Positions 55,440-64,000 of a stretch of DNA of 64,000 nucleotides are shown piece after piece. The stretch is from Propionispora sp. 2/2-37 (GTDB lineage: Bacteria > Bacillota > Negativicutes > Propionisporales > Propionisporaceae). Position 1 is the stretch's first letter. Every line of letters begins with the position of its first letter. The DNA lies in contig NZ_CYSP01000010.1 of the NCBI RefSeq assembly GCF_001298735.1, forward strand, positions 1-64,000, given 5' to 3'. A model generated the notes under the pieces. That model saw only the letters and a program-made list of their open reading frames with translations, was not told where the DNA came from and made no database searches. The position numbers and the translations under genes were made by a program.

Positions 55440-56456
55440 ATGAGGAAATCCCGAAAAATCATTGCCGGGATACTTGCCGGTGTCATGATGCTGGCACTGG
55501 CCGGTTGCGGCGCAAAACAGGAAGCCAATGCGCCGGCAGGTGAGAAAAACGCCGGTAAAAAAATTACAGTCGGTTTTTCTCAAGTTGGTGCGGAAAGTGA
55601 GTGGCGTACCGCAAACACAGAATCCATTAAGTCGGCAATGAAGGAAGCGGGTATTGATTTAAAATTTTCTGATGCACAGCAAAAACAAGAAAATCAAATT
55701 AAAGCTATCCGCTCTTTTATTCAGCAGAAAGTTGATGTTATCGCTTTTTCACCGGTGGTGGAAACAGGCTGGGATGCAGTCTTGCAGGAAGCCAAAGCCG
55801 CTAAAATTCCGGTTATCCTAACGGATAGAGCGGTTAAATTAAGCAGCGGCAATCCGGAAGAGTACTATGTCACTTTTATGGGGTCTGATTTCGTTGAAGA
55901 GGGACGACGGGCAGCAAACTGGCTGGTCGGATTTATGAAAAAGGATACTGAACCTGTCAATATAGTGGAACTGCAGGGAACAGTCGGTTCCGCACCGGCC
56001 ATTGACCGCAAAACAGGTTTTGAAGAAGTGCTCAAAAATCATGCCAATTACAAGATTATAAAATCCCAGACCGGTGATTTTACGCGGGCAAAAGGCAAGG
56101 AAGTCATGGAGGCTTTCCTAAAATCAGCTAAAGCGGAAAATCAGAAAATAGACGTTTTGTACGCTCATAATGATGATATGGCCATCGGGGCGATACAGGC
56201 CATTGAAGAAGCCGGGCTAAAACCGGGCAAAGACATTATTATTGTTTCTATTGACGGGGTCAAAGGTGCCTTTGAAGCAATGATTGCAGGAAAATTAAAT
56301 GCAACAATCGAATGCAGCCCCCTCTTAGGGCCACAATTGGTAGAGGCAGTAAAAGCCCTGACTGAAGGAAAAACTTTGGAAAAAAGAATCCTAACCCAGG
56401 AAGGGGTTTTTCCGGCTGAGGTAGCAGCCAAAGAATTACCTAACCGTAAATATTAA
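55440..56456 (+). CDS. ytfQ: Galactofuranose-type sugar-binding lipoprotein (YtfQ-like)
   Basis: Substrate-binding lipoprotein with lipobox LAGC near residue 24. It closely follows the YtfQ pattern: VGFSQVGAESEWRTANTESI, QKQENQIKAIRSF, ETGWDAVLQEAK, NIVELQGTVGSAPAIDRK, AHNDDMAIGAIQAIEEAG. E. coli YtfQ binds galactofuranose; other sugars are possible. ATG 55440 is nine bases after GGGAGG. A TATAAT at 55395 has no good -35, fitting a promoter that needs the YesN activator. The ATPase gene follows after a hairpin. Confidence 0.9.
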   Translation: MRKSRKIIAGILAGVMMLALAGCGAKQEANAPAGEKNAGKKITVGFSQVGAESEWRTANTESIKSAMKEAGIDLKFSDAQQKQENQIKAIRSFIQQKVDVIAFSPVVETGWDAVLQEAKAAKIPVILTDRAVKLSSGNPEEYYVTFMGSDFVEEGRRAANWLVGFMKKDTEPVNIVELQGTVGSAPAIDRKTGFEEVLKNHANYKIIKSQTGDFTRAKGKEVMEAFLKSAKAENQKIDVLYAHNDDMAIGAIQAIEEAGLKPGKDIIIVSIDGVKGAFEAMIAGKLNATIECSPLLGPQLVEAVKALTEGKTLEKRILTQEGVFPAEVAAKELPNRKY

Positions 56457-56473
56457 GAATAACGAACTTTATG

Positions 56474-56551
56474 CCACTCCGTAATTCTGTGAGGAATAGA
56501 AAATCAGGGGCTATCCGCAAGGAAAGTCCCTGATGGAGTGGGGTTTCTTTT
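56474..56551 (+). terminator. Attenuator or partial terminator between binding protein and ATPase
   Basis: Two stacked stems, CCACTCC/GGAGTGG (56474-56480 with 56535-56541) and ATCAGGG/CCCTGAT (56503-56509 with 56528-56534), are followed by GGTTTCTTTT. Such a structure would give more binding protein than transporter, a common arrangement. Confidence 0.6.
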
Positions 56552-56613
56552 AATCAAGCGTAACTGGCCTTTGCGAAAGGATGTATTCAATTTTTGGAGG
56601 TGAATAGTACGTT

Positions 56614-58125
56614 ATGGCTGATAATAGAACAATATTGACAATGAAAGGGATCTCTAAATCTTTTCCAGGGGTCAAGGCACTCACGAACGTAAATTTTGAA
56701 TTAAGAAGCGGGGAGATACACTGCTTAATGGGGGAAAATGGTGCCGGAAAATCTACCTTAATAAAAGTGCTTACCGGCGTGGAGACTTTAGATACCGGAG
56801 AAATTACGCTTGATGGTAAAAGTATCAGACCAAATTCACCGCATAATGCGCAGCAGTTAGGTATCAGCACCGTGTATCAGGAAGTAAATCTATGCTCCAA
56901 TTTGTCGGTAGCGGAAAATATTTTCATTGGCAGGGAACCGATACGTTTTGGACATATTGACTGGCAGGAAATAAATAAGCGTTCAGCAGTATTACTATCG
57001 AGGTTAAATTTAAAGATCGATGTTACTCAGCCTCTGGAACGGTATTCTGTAGCTATTCAGCAAATGGTGGCAATTGCCCGTGCGTTGGATGTATCAGCAA
57101 AAGTGCTCATCTTGGACGAACCGACCTCTAGTTTGGACGCGAAAGAAGTAGAGAAACTCTTCGATGTAATGCGCAAATTAAAAAATGACGGTATGGGAAT
57201 TGTATTTGTGACCCACTTTATGGATCAGGTATATGCAGTATCAGACCGTATTACGGTACTGCGTAATGGAGAATTAGTCGGTACGTATAACACCGCGGAA
57301 TTATCGCGGGTACAATTAATTGCCAAAATGATTGGCAAAGAATTTGACGGATTTAAGGAAAAGACCAGCAAAACAGATGAATATTCAGGTCAAAAGGCAC
57401 TTGAGACCTTCCTGACAGTTAAAGGCTTGGGAAAACAGGGTTCGATACATCCTTTTGATTTAGATGTTAATAAAGGCGAAGTACTTGGTTTTGTGGGATT
57501 GTTAGGTTCCGGCAGGACGGAGATGGCGCGGGTTCTTTATGGAATTGACCAACCGGATACCGGTGATATGATGGTCAGAGCTAAAAAGGCTAAATTTAAA
57601 TCCCCGGCGGATGCGATTAAAAGTGGAATGGCTTTTTGTCCGGAAAATAGAAAAACAGAAGGTATTATTGCTGATCTTTCGGTCAGAGAAAATATTATCT
57701 TGGCTCTTCAAGCCAAGCTAGGATGGAATAAATATATTTCCCGTAAAAAGCAAGAAGATTTTGCCGATAAGTATATTAAGCTGTTGAATATAAAAACTGC
57801 CGGGCCGGAGCAAAGGGTCAAAAACCTAAGCGGTGGAAATCAGCAAAAAGTTATCTTAGCCAGATGGTTGCTGATCAACCCGGAATTACTGATCCTGGAT
57901 GAACCTACCCGTGGAATTGATATTGGGACAAAGGCCGAAATACAAAAATTGATTTTGGAGCTGTCCGATCAACGAATGTCAGTTATTTTTATTTCTTCCG
58001 AATTGGATGAATCACTTCGGTGCTGTAGCCGTATGGCTGTCTTGCGGGACAGGATGAAGGTAGCGGAACTTTCCGGTGAAGAGATTGAAGAAAAAACGGT
58101 CATGCAGACAATAGCAGGGGTGTAA
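56614..58125 (+). CDS. ytfR: Sugar ABC transporter ATP-binding protein (YtfR-like)
   Basis: A 503-residue double ATPase of the ribose/galactose importer class. First half: MGENGAGKSTLIKVLTG and VLILDEPTSSLD. Second half: the degenerate Walker A GLLGSGRTEMARVL, then LSGGNQQKVILARW and LLILDEPTRGIDIG. It energises the two permeases. GGAGGTG lies about 12 bases before the ATG. The next gene starts 3 bases after its stop. Confidence 0.93.
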   Translation: MADNRTILTMKGISKSFPGVKALTNVNFELRSGEIHCLMGENGAGKSTLIKVLTGVETLDTGEITLDGKSIRPNSPHNAQQLGISTVYQEVNLCSNLSVAENIFIGREPIRFGHIDWQEINKRSAVLLSRLNLKIDVTQPLERYSVAIQQMVAIARALDVSAKVLILDEPTSSLDAKEVEKLFDVMRKLKNDGMGIVFVTHFMDQVYAVSDRITVLRNGELVGTYNTAELSRVQLIAKMIGKEFDGFKEKTSKTDEYSGQKALETFLTVKGLGKQGSIHPFDLDVNKGEVLGFVGLLGSGRTEMARVLYGIDQPDTGDMMVRAKKAKFKSPADAIKSGMAFCPENRKTEGIIADLSVRENIILALQAKLGWNKYISRKKQEDFADKYIKLLNIKTAGPEQRVKNLSGGNQQKVILARWLLINPELLILDEPTRGIDIGTKAEIQKLILELSDQRMSVIFISSELDESLRCCSRMAVLRDRMKVAELSGEEIEEKTVMQTIAGV

Positions 58126-58128
58126 AAT

Positions 58129-59208
58129 ATGGAACTGATTAAAGAAAAGTGGAAGGAATTCAGTAAATCACAGCTGATCTGGCCGACAGTAGCGTTAGTA
58201 ATCGTGCTGCTTTTTAATTTAATTTATACGAAAGATTTTTTTAGCATTGAAGTAAAAGACGGTCACCTCTATGGCGTTACGATTGATATTTTAAACCGGG
58301 CGGCGCCGCTGATGCTGTTGGCGATAGGCATGACACTGGTTATCGCTACCAGGGGGATTGATATCTCGGTGGGATCGGTCATTGCGATCTCCGGGGCGAC
58401 AGCCGCTTCGCTAATTGGCGGCCATCTGGAATATATTGACGGAGTGCAGAACATGGTGGCCAATGTGCCGATGCCGCTGGCTATTCTGGCCGCACTGGCG
58501 GTTTCGGCATTACTTGGAATGTGGAACGGTTTTCTCATTTCCAGAGTGGGTATACAAGCAATAGTAGCCACACTGATCCTGATGGTGGCCGGCAGAGGGC
58601 TGGCCCAGTTAATCACACAAGGTCAGATTGTTACGATTTATTATAAGCCGTTCAGTTATATCGGCACAGGGTATTTGCTGGGATTGCCGTTTGCCATTTT
58701 CATCGTTGCGGCTACACTTGCCATCACCTTATATATGGTAAGAAAAACGGCAATTGGATTATTCCTGGAGTCCATAGGCATCAATGCCGCAGCCAGCAAA
58801 TTTTCCGGTATCCATGTGGAAAAGTATATCTTTTCCGTCTATGTTTTTTCCAGTCTTTGTGCCGGAATCGCCGGTATCATCATTTGTTCTAACGTTAGTT
58901 CGGCTGATGGGAATAACGCGGGACTATTCATAGAAATGGATGCCATTCTGGCAGTAGCACTTGGCGGCAATTCTCTGGATGGCGGACGGTTCTCACTGCT
59001 GGGCAGTGTAATCGGTGCCCTGGTGATTCAAAGCATCACTACAACGATTTACGCTATCGGCGTGCCGCCGGAAGTAACCTTGGTGGTGAAAGCCATGGTA
59101 GTTATTGCTATTTGTTTGTTGCAGTCGGATCATTTTCGCCAACTGGTATTCAGTAAATTGGCCCAGAACAGGGGGAATCAGCATGAAAAAGTTACAGCTA
59201 AATTATAA
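58129..59208 (+). CDS. ytfT: Sugar ABC transporter permease (YtfT-like)
   Basis: A 359-residue RbsC-type permease with about nine hydrophobic segments. TRGIDISVGSVIAISG near residue 79 and the later ALGGNSLDGGRFSLLGSV are the family's conserved loops. It overlaps the second permease gene by 26 bases, so the two are made together and probably form a heterodimer. Confidence 0.92.
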   Translation: MELIKEKWKEFSKSQLIWPTVALVIVLLFNLIYTKDFFSIEVKDGHLYGVTIDILNRAAPLMLLAIGMTLVIATRGIDISVGSVIAISGATAASLIGGHLEYIDGVQNMVANVPMPLAILAALAVSALLGMWNGFLISRVGIQAIVATLILMVAGRGLAQLITQGQIVTIYYKPFSYIGTGYLLGLPFAIFIVAATLAITLYMVRKTAIGLFLESIGINAAASKFSGIHVEKYIFSVYVFSSLCAGIAGIIICSNVSSADGNNAGLFIEMDAILAVALGGNSLDGGRFSLLGSVIGALVIQSITTTIYAIGVPPEVTLVVKAMVVIAICLLQSDHFRQLVFSKLAQNRGNQHEKVTAKL

Positions 59209-60166
59209 ATTTATTTCTCTATATATTACTATTCTACTATTTGCATTGCTGTTTGCAGCAGGGTCTGTATTATATACGGGATTCTTTTCACTGCAAGTTT
59301 TACTAAACATGTTGATTGACAATGCTTTTTTGATTATCACGGCACTGGGAATGACTTTTGTTTTGATTATTGGAGGCATTGACTTGTCGGTTGGGGCCGT
59401 AATTGCTCTGGTTTGCATGCTTTCGGCACATCTGCTGGAGCATGTTCAGCTAAGCCCGTTTATTGTTATTCCGTTAATGTTGCTTCTGGGAGTTTTTTTT
59501 GGTTTAGGACAGGGAGTTTTGATTCATTATTTTAAAATACAGCCGTTCATCGTTACGCTGGGTGGAATGTTCTTGGCGCGGGGTCTTTGCTATGTTATCA
59601 GTATTGATACCATTATGATTACGGATCCATTTTATCAGATGGTCTCCACTTACAGAATTCCGTTGCCATTTGATACTTCAATTACCATTAGTGTGCTGAT
59701 TGCCCTGCTTACGCTCTTAGGAGCATTGTATCTGGCTAATTTCACGAAATTCGGCCGTACCGCTTATGCGATTGGCGGCAGTGAGCAGTCGGCTGTTTTA
59801 ATGGGCTTGCCTGTAGCAAGAACAAAAATATTAGTTTATGCGCTCAATGGTTTTTGTTCCACGCTGGCCGGTATTGTATTCAGTTTCTATATGCTTTCCG
59901 GGTACGGCCTTCATACCGTAGGGCTGGAAATGGATGCAATCGCTTCAGCCGTTATCGGAGGCACTCCATTAACCGGCGGTGCCGGTTTCATGACCGGTAC
60001 GTTGTTTGGCGTGTTAATTCAGGGCGTGATTCAGACTCTAATCATGTTCCAGGGAACGCTAAGTTCATGGTGGACGAAAATTGCGATTGCCGCTTTACTG
60101 TGTATCTTTATTGTTTTACAGCGTTTGATTATTTCCCGTAAGGACAGCCGTAAAGCCCTGGCTTAA
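59183..60166 (+). CDS. yjfF: Sugar ABC transporter permease (YjfF-like)
   Basis: The second RbsC-type permease, 327 residues, with IGGIDLSVGAVIALVCML near residue 60 and VIGGTPLTGGAGFMTGTLFG near 260. ATG 59183 has AGGGGGA about 7 bases upstream; the longer frame to 59105 is inside ytfT with no site. In E. coli the order ytfQ-ytfR-ytfT-yjfF is the same. A strong terminator follows. Confidence 0.92.
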   Translation: MKKLQLNYKFISLYITILLFALLFAAGSVLYTGFFSLQVLLNMLIDNAFLIITALGMTFVLIIGGIDLSVGAVIALVCMLSAHLLEHVQLSPFIVIPLMLLLGVFFGLGQGVLIHYFKIQPFIVTLGGMFLARGLCYVISIDTIMITDPFYQMVSTYRIPLPFDTSITISVLIALLTLLGALYLANFTKFGRTAYAIGGSEQSAVLMGLPVARTKILVYALNGFCSTLAGIVFSFYMLSGYGLHTVGLEMDAIASAVIGGTPLTGGAGFMTGTLFGVLIQGVIQTLIMFQGTLSSWWTKIAIAALLCIFIVLQRLIISRKDSRKALA

Positions 60167-60167
60167 A

Positions 60168-60227
60168 TTGCTTTAACACAAAAGATCTCCTGCTCATTGT
60201 GCAAGGAGATCTTTTGTGTTAAAGCAA
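60168..60227. terminator. 24-bp perfect stem terminator after the importer
   Basis: TTGCTTTAACACAAAAGATC and four more bases pair exactly with their complement around a 12-base loop. There is no long T run after the right arm, so it may also protect the mRNA 3' end. Confidence 0.75.
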
Positions 60228-60304
60228 ATAGATAAAAAAGAGGGATAGAGCTAAAAAATACAGGATTATCCTGATAAATGATAATTGCTATTAACAGAAA
60301 ACGA

Positions 60305-60333
60305 TTGACAAATAAATTGATTAATATTACAGT
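60305..60333 (+). promoter_or_regulatory. Promoter of the cyd operon
   Basis: A perfect TTGACA (60305-60310), 17 bases, then TACAGT. A near-palindrome ATATTAC AGTAAATAT at 60323-60339 overlaps the -10 and could be an operator. RBS AAAAGGAGG follows at 60352. Confidence 0.45.
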
Positions 60334-60367
60334 AAATATTGTAAGAAATGTAAAAGGAGGTTAAAGG

Positions 60368-61750
60368 ATGAGCGAGATCTTCTTAGCACGATGGCAGTTT
60401 GGCATTACTACCGTATATCACTTTTTATTTGTACCTCTGACTCTTGGATTATCAGTTTTGGTTGCCCTGATGGAGACGGCTTATGTACGGACGGGAAATC
60501 CTCAGTACAAGCAGAAGGCAAAATTCTGGGGAAAACTATTCCTCGTTAATTTTTCGGTAGGGGTAGTAACCGGAATTGTCCAGGAGTTTCATTTCGGGAT
60601 GAACTGGTCGGAATATGCAAGGTTTATGGGGGATATTTTTGGCGCTCCCTTAGCCTTGGAAGCCTTGACTGCTTTTTTCCTGGAGTCTGTATTTTTAGGA
60701 TTGTGGATTTTCGGCTGGGACCGTTTGTCAAAACCCTTGCATGCGGCCTGTATCTGGATAGTGGCCTTTGCCAGCAATTTATCCGCTTTTTGGATTTTAT
60801 CGGCCAACTCCTTTATGCAGTCGCCGGTCGGTTATGCGTTGCGTAACGGGCGGGCGGAAATGACCGATTTCTCTGCACTGATTACCAATCCCTACGTATG
60901 GAGCCAGTTCCCGCATACCGTAGTATCCGGTCTGGTTACGGCAGGGATATTTGTTATGGCGATTAGTTCTTATCATTTGCTGAAGCGAACTCATCTTGAT
61001 TTTTTTCGCAGTTCTTATAAAATTGGTGTTGCCTGTACGCTGATCAGCTGTATTTTAATCATGGGAACCGGCCATCTGCAAGCACAGTTTATTGCCAAAG
61101 CCCAGCCTATGAAACTGGCGTCGGTTGAAGCCTTATGGGAGACTGCCGATCCGGCACCATTTGCCATAACCGCGGCCATTGACGAAGAAAATCAAAAAAA
61201 TACGCTGGAGCTGGGAGTCCCCTACGCTTTATCTTTTTTAGCGCATAATTCGTTTACCGGGGAGATCAAGGGAATTAAGGAACTGCAACAGATGTACGTA
61301 GAGAAATACGGACCAGGTAACTATATACCGGCCGTTACTCCTCTGTTTTGGAGTTTTCGGATCATGATTGCAGCGGGAATCTGGATGCTTTTCCTGGCAG
61401 CGGTTAATGCCATGCTGTTATACTGGAAACGGACGGAGTCTGCCCGCTGGGCGCTGCAGGCCGTGTTATGGAGTTTGCCGGTTCCTTATCTGGCTAATTC
61501 CACGGGCTGGTTCGTTACAGAAGGAGGACGCCAGCCTTGGATTGTTTATGGGTTGCAACGCGTGAGTCAGGCCGTTTCGCCAAATGTGTCCGCCGCTGAA
61601 ATTTGGATTTCACTGATTGGTTTTACACTGCTATATGGTGTTTTGGCGATTGCTGCAGTTTATCTGGTATGTAAATTTGTAGCCAAGGGCCCGGATCAAA
61701 GTGAGAACATCACGCTGCAAGTGGCAAAGGGGGCGGCATTATGGAATTGA
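60368..61750 (+). CDS. cydA: Cytochrome bd quinol oxidase subunit I
   Basis: Holds haems b558, b595 and d and the quinol site; reduces O2 to water using (mena)quinol. His18 (TTVYHFLFVPLTLG), the GIVQEFHFGMNWSEYARFMG segment and SANSFMQSPVGY are conserved haem and proton-path regions. 460 residues, with the short Q-loop form common in Firmicutes. AAAGGAGG precedes the ATG. It overlaps cydB by 10 bases. In an anaerobe it serves to scavenge oxygen. Confidence 0.96.
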   Translation: MSEIFLARWQFGITTVYHFLFVPLTLGLSVLVALMETAYVRTGNPQYKQKAKFWGKLFLVNFSVGVVTGIVQEFHFGMNWSEYARFMGDIFGAPLALEALTAFFLESVFLGLWIFGWDRLSKPLHAACIWIVAFASNLSAFWILSANSFMQSPVGYALRNGRAEMTDFSALITNPYVWSQFPHTVVSGLVTAGIFVMAISSYHLLKRTHLDFFRSSYKIGVACTLISCILIMGTGHLQAQFIAKAQPMKLASVEALWETADPAPFAITAAIDEENQKNTLELGVPYALSFLAHNSFTGEIKGIKELQQMYVEKYGPGNYIPAVTPLFWSFRIMIAAGIWMLFLAAVNAMLLYWKRTESARWALQAVLWSLPVPYLANSTGWFVTEGGRQPWIVYGLQRVSQAVSPNVSAAEIWISLIGFTLLYGVLAIAAVYLVCKFVAKGPDQSENITLQVAKGAALWN

Positions 61751-62745
61751 ACGAGCTGTGGTTTGTGCTCATCACGGTTTTGTTTGCCGGTTTCTTTTTT
61801 CTGGAGGGTTTCGATTATGGAGTAGGTATGCTGCTGCCGTTTCTGGGAAAGAATGATACCGACCGGCGTATCCTTATTAATACAATCGGACCGGTTTGGG
61901 ATGGTAATGAAGTGTGGATGATTACGGCTGGAGGAGCTTTGTTTGCAGCTTTTCCTCACGTGTATGCCACCTTGTTCAGCGGGTTTTACATGGCTTTGTT
62001 TTTAATGCTCATGGCTTTGATTGTCCGCGGCGTTGCCTTCGAATTCCGCAGTAAAGACGACAATCCAGTATGGCGGCACACCTGGGACTGGATGATTTTT
62101 GTCGGTAGTATTGTGCCGGCACTGTTATGGGGAGTGGCTGTCGCCAACTTGATTAAGGGAGTTCCAATTGATGAAAATATGCATTACGTGGGAACTTTTT
62201 TTGATCTGCTGAGTCCATATACGCTGTTGGGAGGTCTGGCCTTCCTGCTGGTGTTCCTATTTCATGGCGCTCTGTTTCTCGCCTTAAAAGTGGAAGAACG
62301 GCTGGTCGAGCCGGTACGGCAAACGGCTGTTACGGTTGGGCTTGCGGCTGCTGTTGCTTTTTTAGGTTTATTGGCGCTGAGCTATATACATACCGATTTG
62401 TTTAACAGTTCCCTGGCGGGAACAGCCTTCTGGGGCGCTGCCCTGTTGTTTGTCGGCGGCTATTTGCTGGCTTGGCGGTGTAAATATGGTTGGGGCTTTA
62501 CCTTGAGTGGTTTATCTATTATCTTAACAACCGTGGCATTTTTCGCCGGTTTATTTCCTAGATTTATGGTATCCAGTTTGAATCCGGAATGGAGTTTGAC
62601 AATCCATAACGCGTCATCCAGTGCCTACACGTTAAAAATAATGACGATAGCCGCTTTGACGTTGGTACCGGTAGTTTTAGTCTATCAGATATGGACGTAC
62701 TGGATATTTAGAAAACGGGTAACCGCAAAGGGCTTGGAATATTAA
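61741..62745 (+). CDS. cydB: Cytochrome bd quinol oxidase subunit II
   Basis: The second membrane subunit, 334 residues with about eight segments. FLEGFDYGVGMLLPFLG and GPVWDGNEVWMITAGGALFA are the signature stretches. It starts inside the end of cydA. A hairpin and 96 bases separate it from cydD. Confidence 0.96.
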   Translation: MELNELWFVLITVLFAGFFFLEGFDYGVGMLLPFLGKNDTDRRILINTIGPVWDGNEVWMITAGGALFAAFPHVYATLFSGFYMALFLMLMALIVRGVAFEFRSKDDNPVWRHTWDWMIFVGSIVPALLWGVAVANLIKGVPIDENMHYVGTFFDLLSPYTLLGGLAFLLVFLFHGALFLALKVEERLVEPVRQTAVTVGLAAAVAFLGLLALSYIHTDLFNSSLAGTAFWGAALLFVGGYLLAWRCKYGWGFTLSGLSIILTTVAFFAGLFPRFMVSSLNPEWSLTIHNASSSAYTLKIMTIAALTLVPVVLVYQIWTYWIFRKRVTAKGLEY

Positions 62746-62767
62746 GTTTATTGCTCAGCAGAGGCTG

Positions 62768-62810
62768 CAGGCTATATTGCCGGATGAACCGGGATATAGC
62801 CTGTTTGTGC
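62768..62810 (+). terminator. Hairpin between cydB and cydD
   Basis: CAGGCTATAT pairs with ATATAGCCTG, with an inner CCGG/CCGG stem, followed by TTTGTGCTTTT. It may partly terminate so that the assembly transporter is made at a lower level. Confidence 0.6.
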
Positions 62811-62841
62811 TTTTGCTAGTTTGTCTGTTTGGAGGATTGTC

Positions 62842-64000
62842 ATGATTGATAAACGGCTTGCCCGTGAAATAAAGCAATATAGCTGGCTGTTATATATACT
62901 GATTGGCTTAAGCTTAGCCGGTGGTTTGTCAGCCATAGTACAGGCATGGTATCTGACAAATGTAATAAACGGGGTGTTCTTAACCGGCTTAAGATTAGTG
63001 GAAATACGGCACTGGATGATCATTCTTCTGTTTTTTATTTTTATCCGGGCCGTCATTGTATGGCTGCTGGAGTTCGTCGGCCACCGTTTGGCTGCGGGGA
63101 TTAAGCAAGAGCTGCGCCGACGGCTGCTGGATAAAATTTTCAGTATGGGTCCTGTTTCCGGCGGGCCGGAGCGGACGGGAGAGTTGGTTACCCTGCTTAG
63201 CCAGGGAATCGAACAACTGGAAGTCTACTTCTCGCGTTATTTGCCACAACTCTGTATTGCTGTGCTGATTCCGTTGTCTATTTTAACGGTTATTGTGGTG
63301 CGCGATCCCGTTACGGCAGGTATTCTGCTGGCGACAGCGCCGTTAATTCCTGTGTTTATGGTTTTAATTGGCAAACGGGCGCAACAAAAGGCTGCAGAAC
63401 AATGGGGTGTTTTATCACGGGTGAGCGCTCATTTACTTGATGTTTTGGAAGGGCTGGCCACTCTCAAGCTGTTCGGACGCAGTAAAGAACAGGTGAAGGT
63501 GGTTGACAGAATGAGCCGGGAGTTTAGTGAAATAACACTTGGTGTCCTGCGGATCGCCTTTCTTTCTGCTCTGGTACTGGAACTGGTGGCTACGATTAGT
63601 ACGGCCTTGGTGGCTGTCGGTATTGGATTACGGCTATTGTATTCGCAGATACAGTTTAGAGAGGCTCTGTTTGTTTTGTTATTAACTCCCGATTTTTATT
63701 TGCCGTTACGGCAACTGGGCAGTCATTTTCATTCCGGTTTAACCGCAGTTTCGGCAGCCGACCGGATTTTTTCGTTGCTTAACCAGGAACATCCCCCGGC
63801 GCAGTTCGGCAAAGAGCAGTTTCCTTTTCCGAAAGAACTGAATGTTGAATTGGAAAACGTCAGCTTTTCTTATCCGGGGAGAATGATTCCAGCCTTGGAG
63901 AATGTATCGGTTTCCGTTCGTTCCGGGGAACGGATCGCTATTGTGGGACCCAGTGGAGCCGGAAAAAGTACGCTGATTCACCTGCTGCTCGGATTTATTA
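62842..64000 (+). CDS. cydD: Cysteine/glutathione ABC exporter subunit CydD (cut by window end)
   Basis: The frame opens at ATG 62842 with GGAGGAT 8 bases upstream and is still open at 64000 (about 386 residues seen). An ABC transmembrane half with about six segments (residues about 15-300) is followed by the start of the ATPase: ELENVSFSYPGRMIPALENV and Walker A GPSGAGKSTLIHLLLG. CydDC exports thiols and is needed to assemble cytochrome bd. Position right after cydAB supports CydD; the C-terminal part and cydC lie beyond the window. Confidence 0.9.
   Translation, partial: MIDKRLAREIKQYSWLLYILIGLSLAGGLSAIVQAWYLTNVINGVFLTGLRLVEIRHWMIILLFFIFIRAVIVWLLEFVGHRLAAGIKQELRRRLLDKIFSMGPVSGGPERTGELVTLLSQGIEQLEVYFSRYLPQLCIAVLIPLSILTVIVVRDPVTAGILLATAPLIPVFMVLIGKRAQQKAAEQWGVLSRVSAHLLDVLEGLATLKLFGRSKEQVKVVDRMSREFSEITLGVLRIAFLSALVLELVATISTALVAVGIGLRLLYSQIQFREALFVLLLTPDFYLPLRQLGSHFHSGLTAVSAADRIFSLLNQEHPPAQFGKEQFPFPKELNVELENVSFSYPGRMIPALENVSVSVRSGERIAIVGPSGAGKSTLIHLLLGFI

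Noticed and set aside
60229-60367. Rex, Fur or FNR operator before cydA
   Set aside because: AT-rich near-palindromes are present (for example TGATAAATGATAAT near 60277) but none matches a full known operator well enough to call.

Overview
The window reads as chromosome of an anaerobic or microaerophilic, flagellated, endospore-related Firmicute with a Gram-negative-like lifestyle, most likely a member of the Negativicutes (Sporomusaceae type). The assignment rests on gene content and order. There is a clostridial/bacillar order acpS-nnr-ndoAI-ndoA and thiL-tsaE-tsaB-rimI-tsaD-(two-component pair)-groES-groEL. Sporulation-linked families are present (GerMN lipoprotein, PdaB-like deacetylase, a spore photoproduct lyase remnant). 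The futalosine menaquinone pathway sits with a cytochrome bd oxidase, and there is an [FeFe]-hydrogenase maturase. No tRNA, rRNA, CRISPR array or intact insertion sequence was seen. The species call is inference.

Layout. 1-5,160: a glycosyltransferase operon. Its first gene is split by a frameshift at an A8 tract; the second encodes a very large GT2-methyltransferase-TPR-GT4 protein. 5,575-9,369: a complete spermidine/putrescine importer (potABCD), then ferritin. A truncated, P-loop-less PaaK-like gene lies convergent at 10,013-10,975. 11,275-20,715: an orphan winged-helix regulator followed by late flagellar genes flgD, flgE, two complete flgK paralogues, flgL, fliD and a FlgN/FliT-like chaperone. 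Flagellin is convergent on the minus strand with a structured leader, and an OmpR-type two-component system lies behind it. 24,852-26,734: a scarred region in which hydE sits between remnants of a HAMP-domain protein and of spore photoproduct lyase. 26,837-28,825: a STAS protein and motAB. 29,014-34,831: acpS, NAD(P)HX repair, an EndoAI/EndoA toxin-antitoxin pair, a metallo-beta-lactamase-fold lipoprotein with a DUF3006 protein, a cell-wall amidase and a GerMN lipoprotein. 35,044-38,969: thiL and the t6A tRNA-modification set. 39,011-39,093: a cluster of DnaA boxes. 39,245-43,512: a HisKA_2 kinase/ANTAR regulator pair and CIRCE-controlled groESL. 44,652-50,038: mqnE-mqnA-mqnC, an MTAP-family phosphorylase and guaA. 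50,316-60,166: a YesM/YesN two-component system, a membrane-anchored protein with two fused sugar-binding domains, and a complete galactofuranose-type ABC importer. 60,368-end: cydA, cydB and the start of cydD.

How the parts fit. The flagellar block supplies hook cap, hook, junction, cap and filament, and the glycosyltransferases at the left edge may decorate surface structures. The mqn operon should make menaquinone, which the cyd operon can use as electron donor to remove oxygen. The sugar block looks like a sense-and-import circuit: the second half of the membrane-anchored double binding protein is a close paralogue of the importer's own binding protein, so it may present the same ligand to the kinase.

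Strongest leads for a second look: the double binding-protein sensor; an about 85-residue domain shared by hook (FlgE), junction (FlgL) and filament (FliC) proteins; the DnaA-box cluster beside tsaD; the flagellin 5' hairpin with GGAGG in its loop; and the MTAP-family enzyme in the menaquinone operon carrying Asn-Tyr-Gly where MTAPs have Asp-Tyr-Asp.
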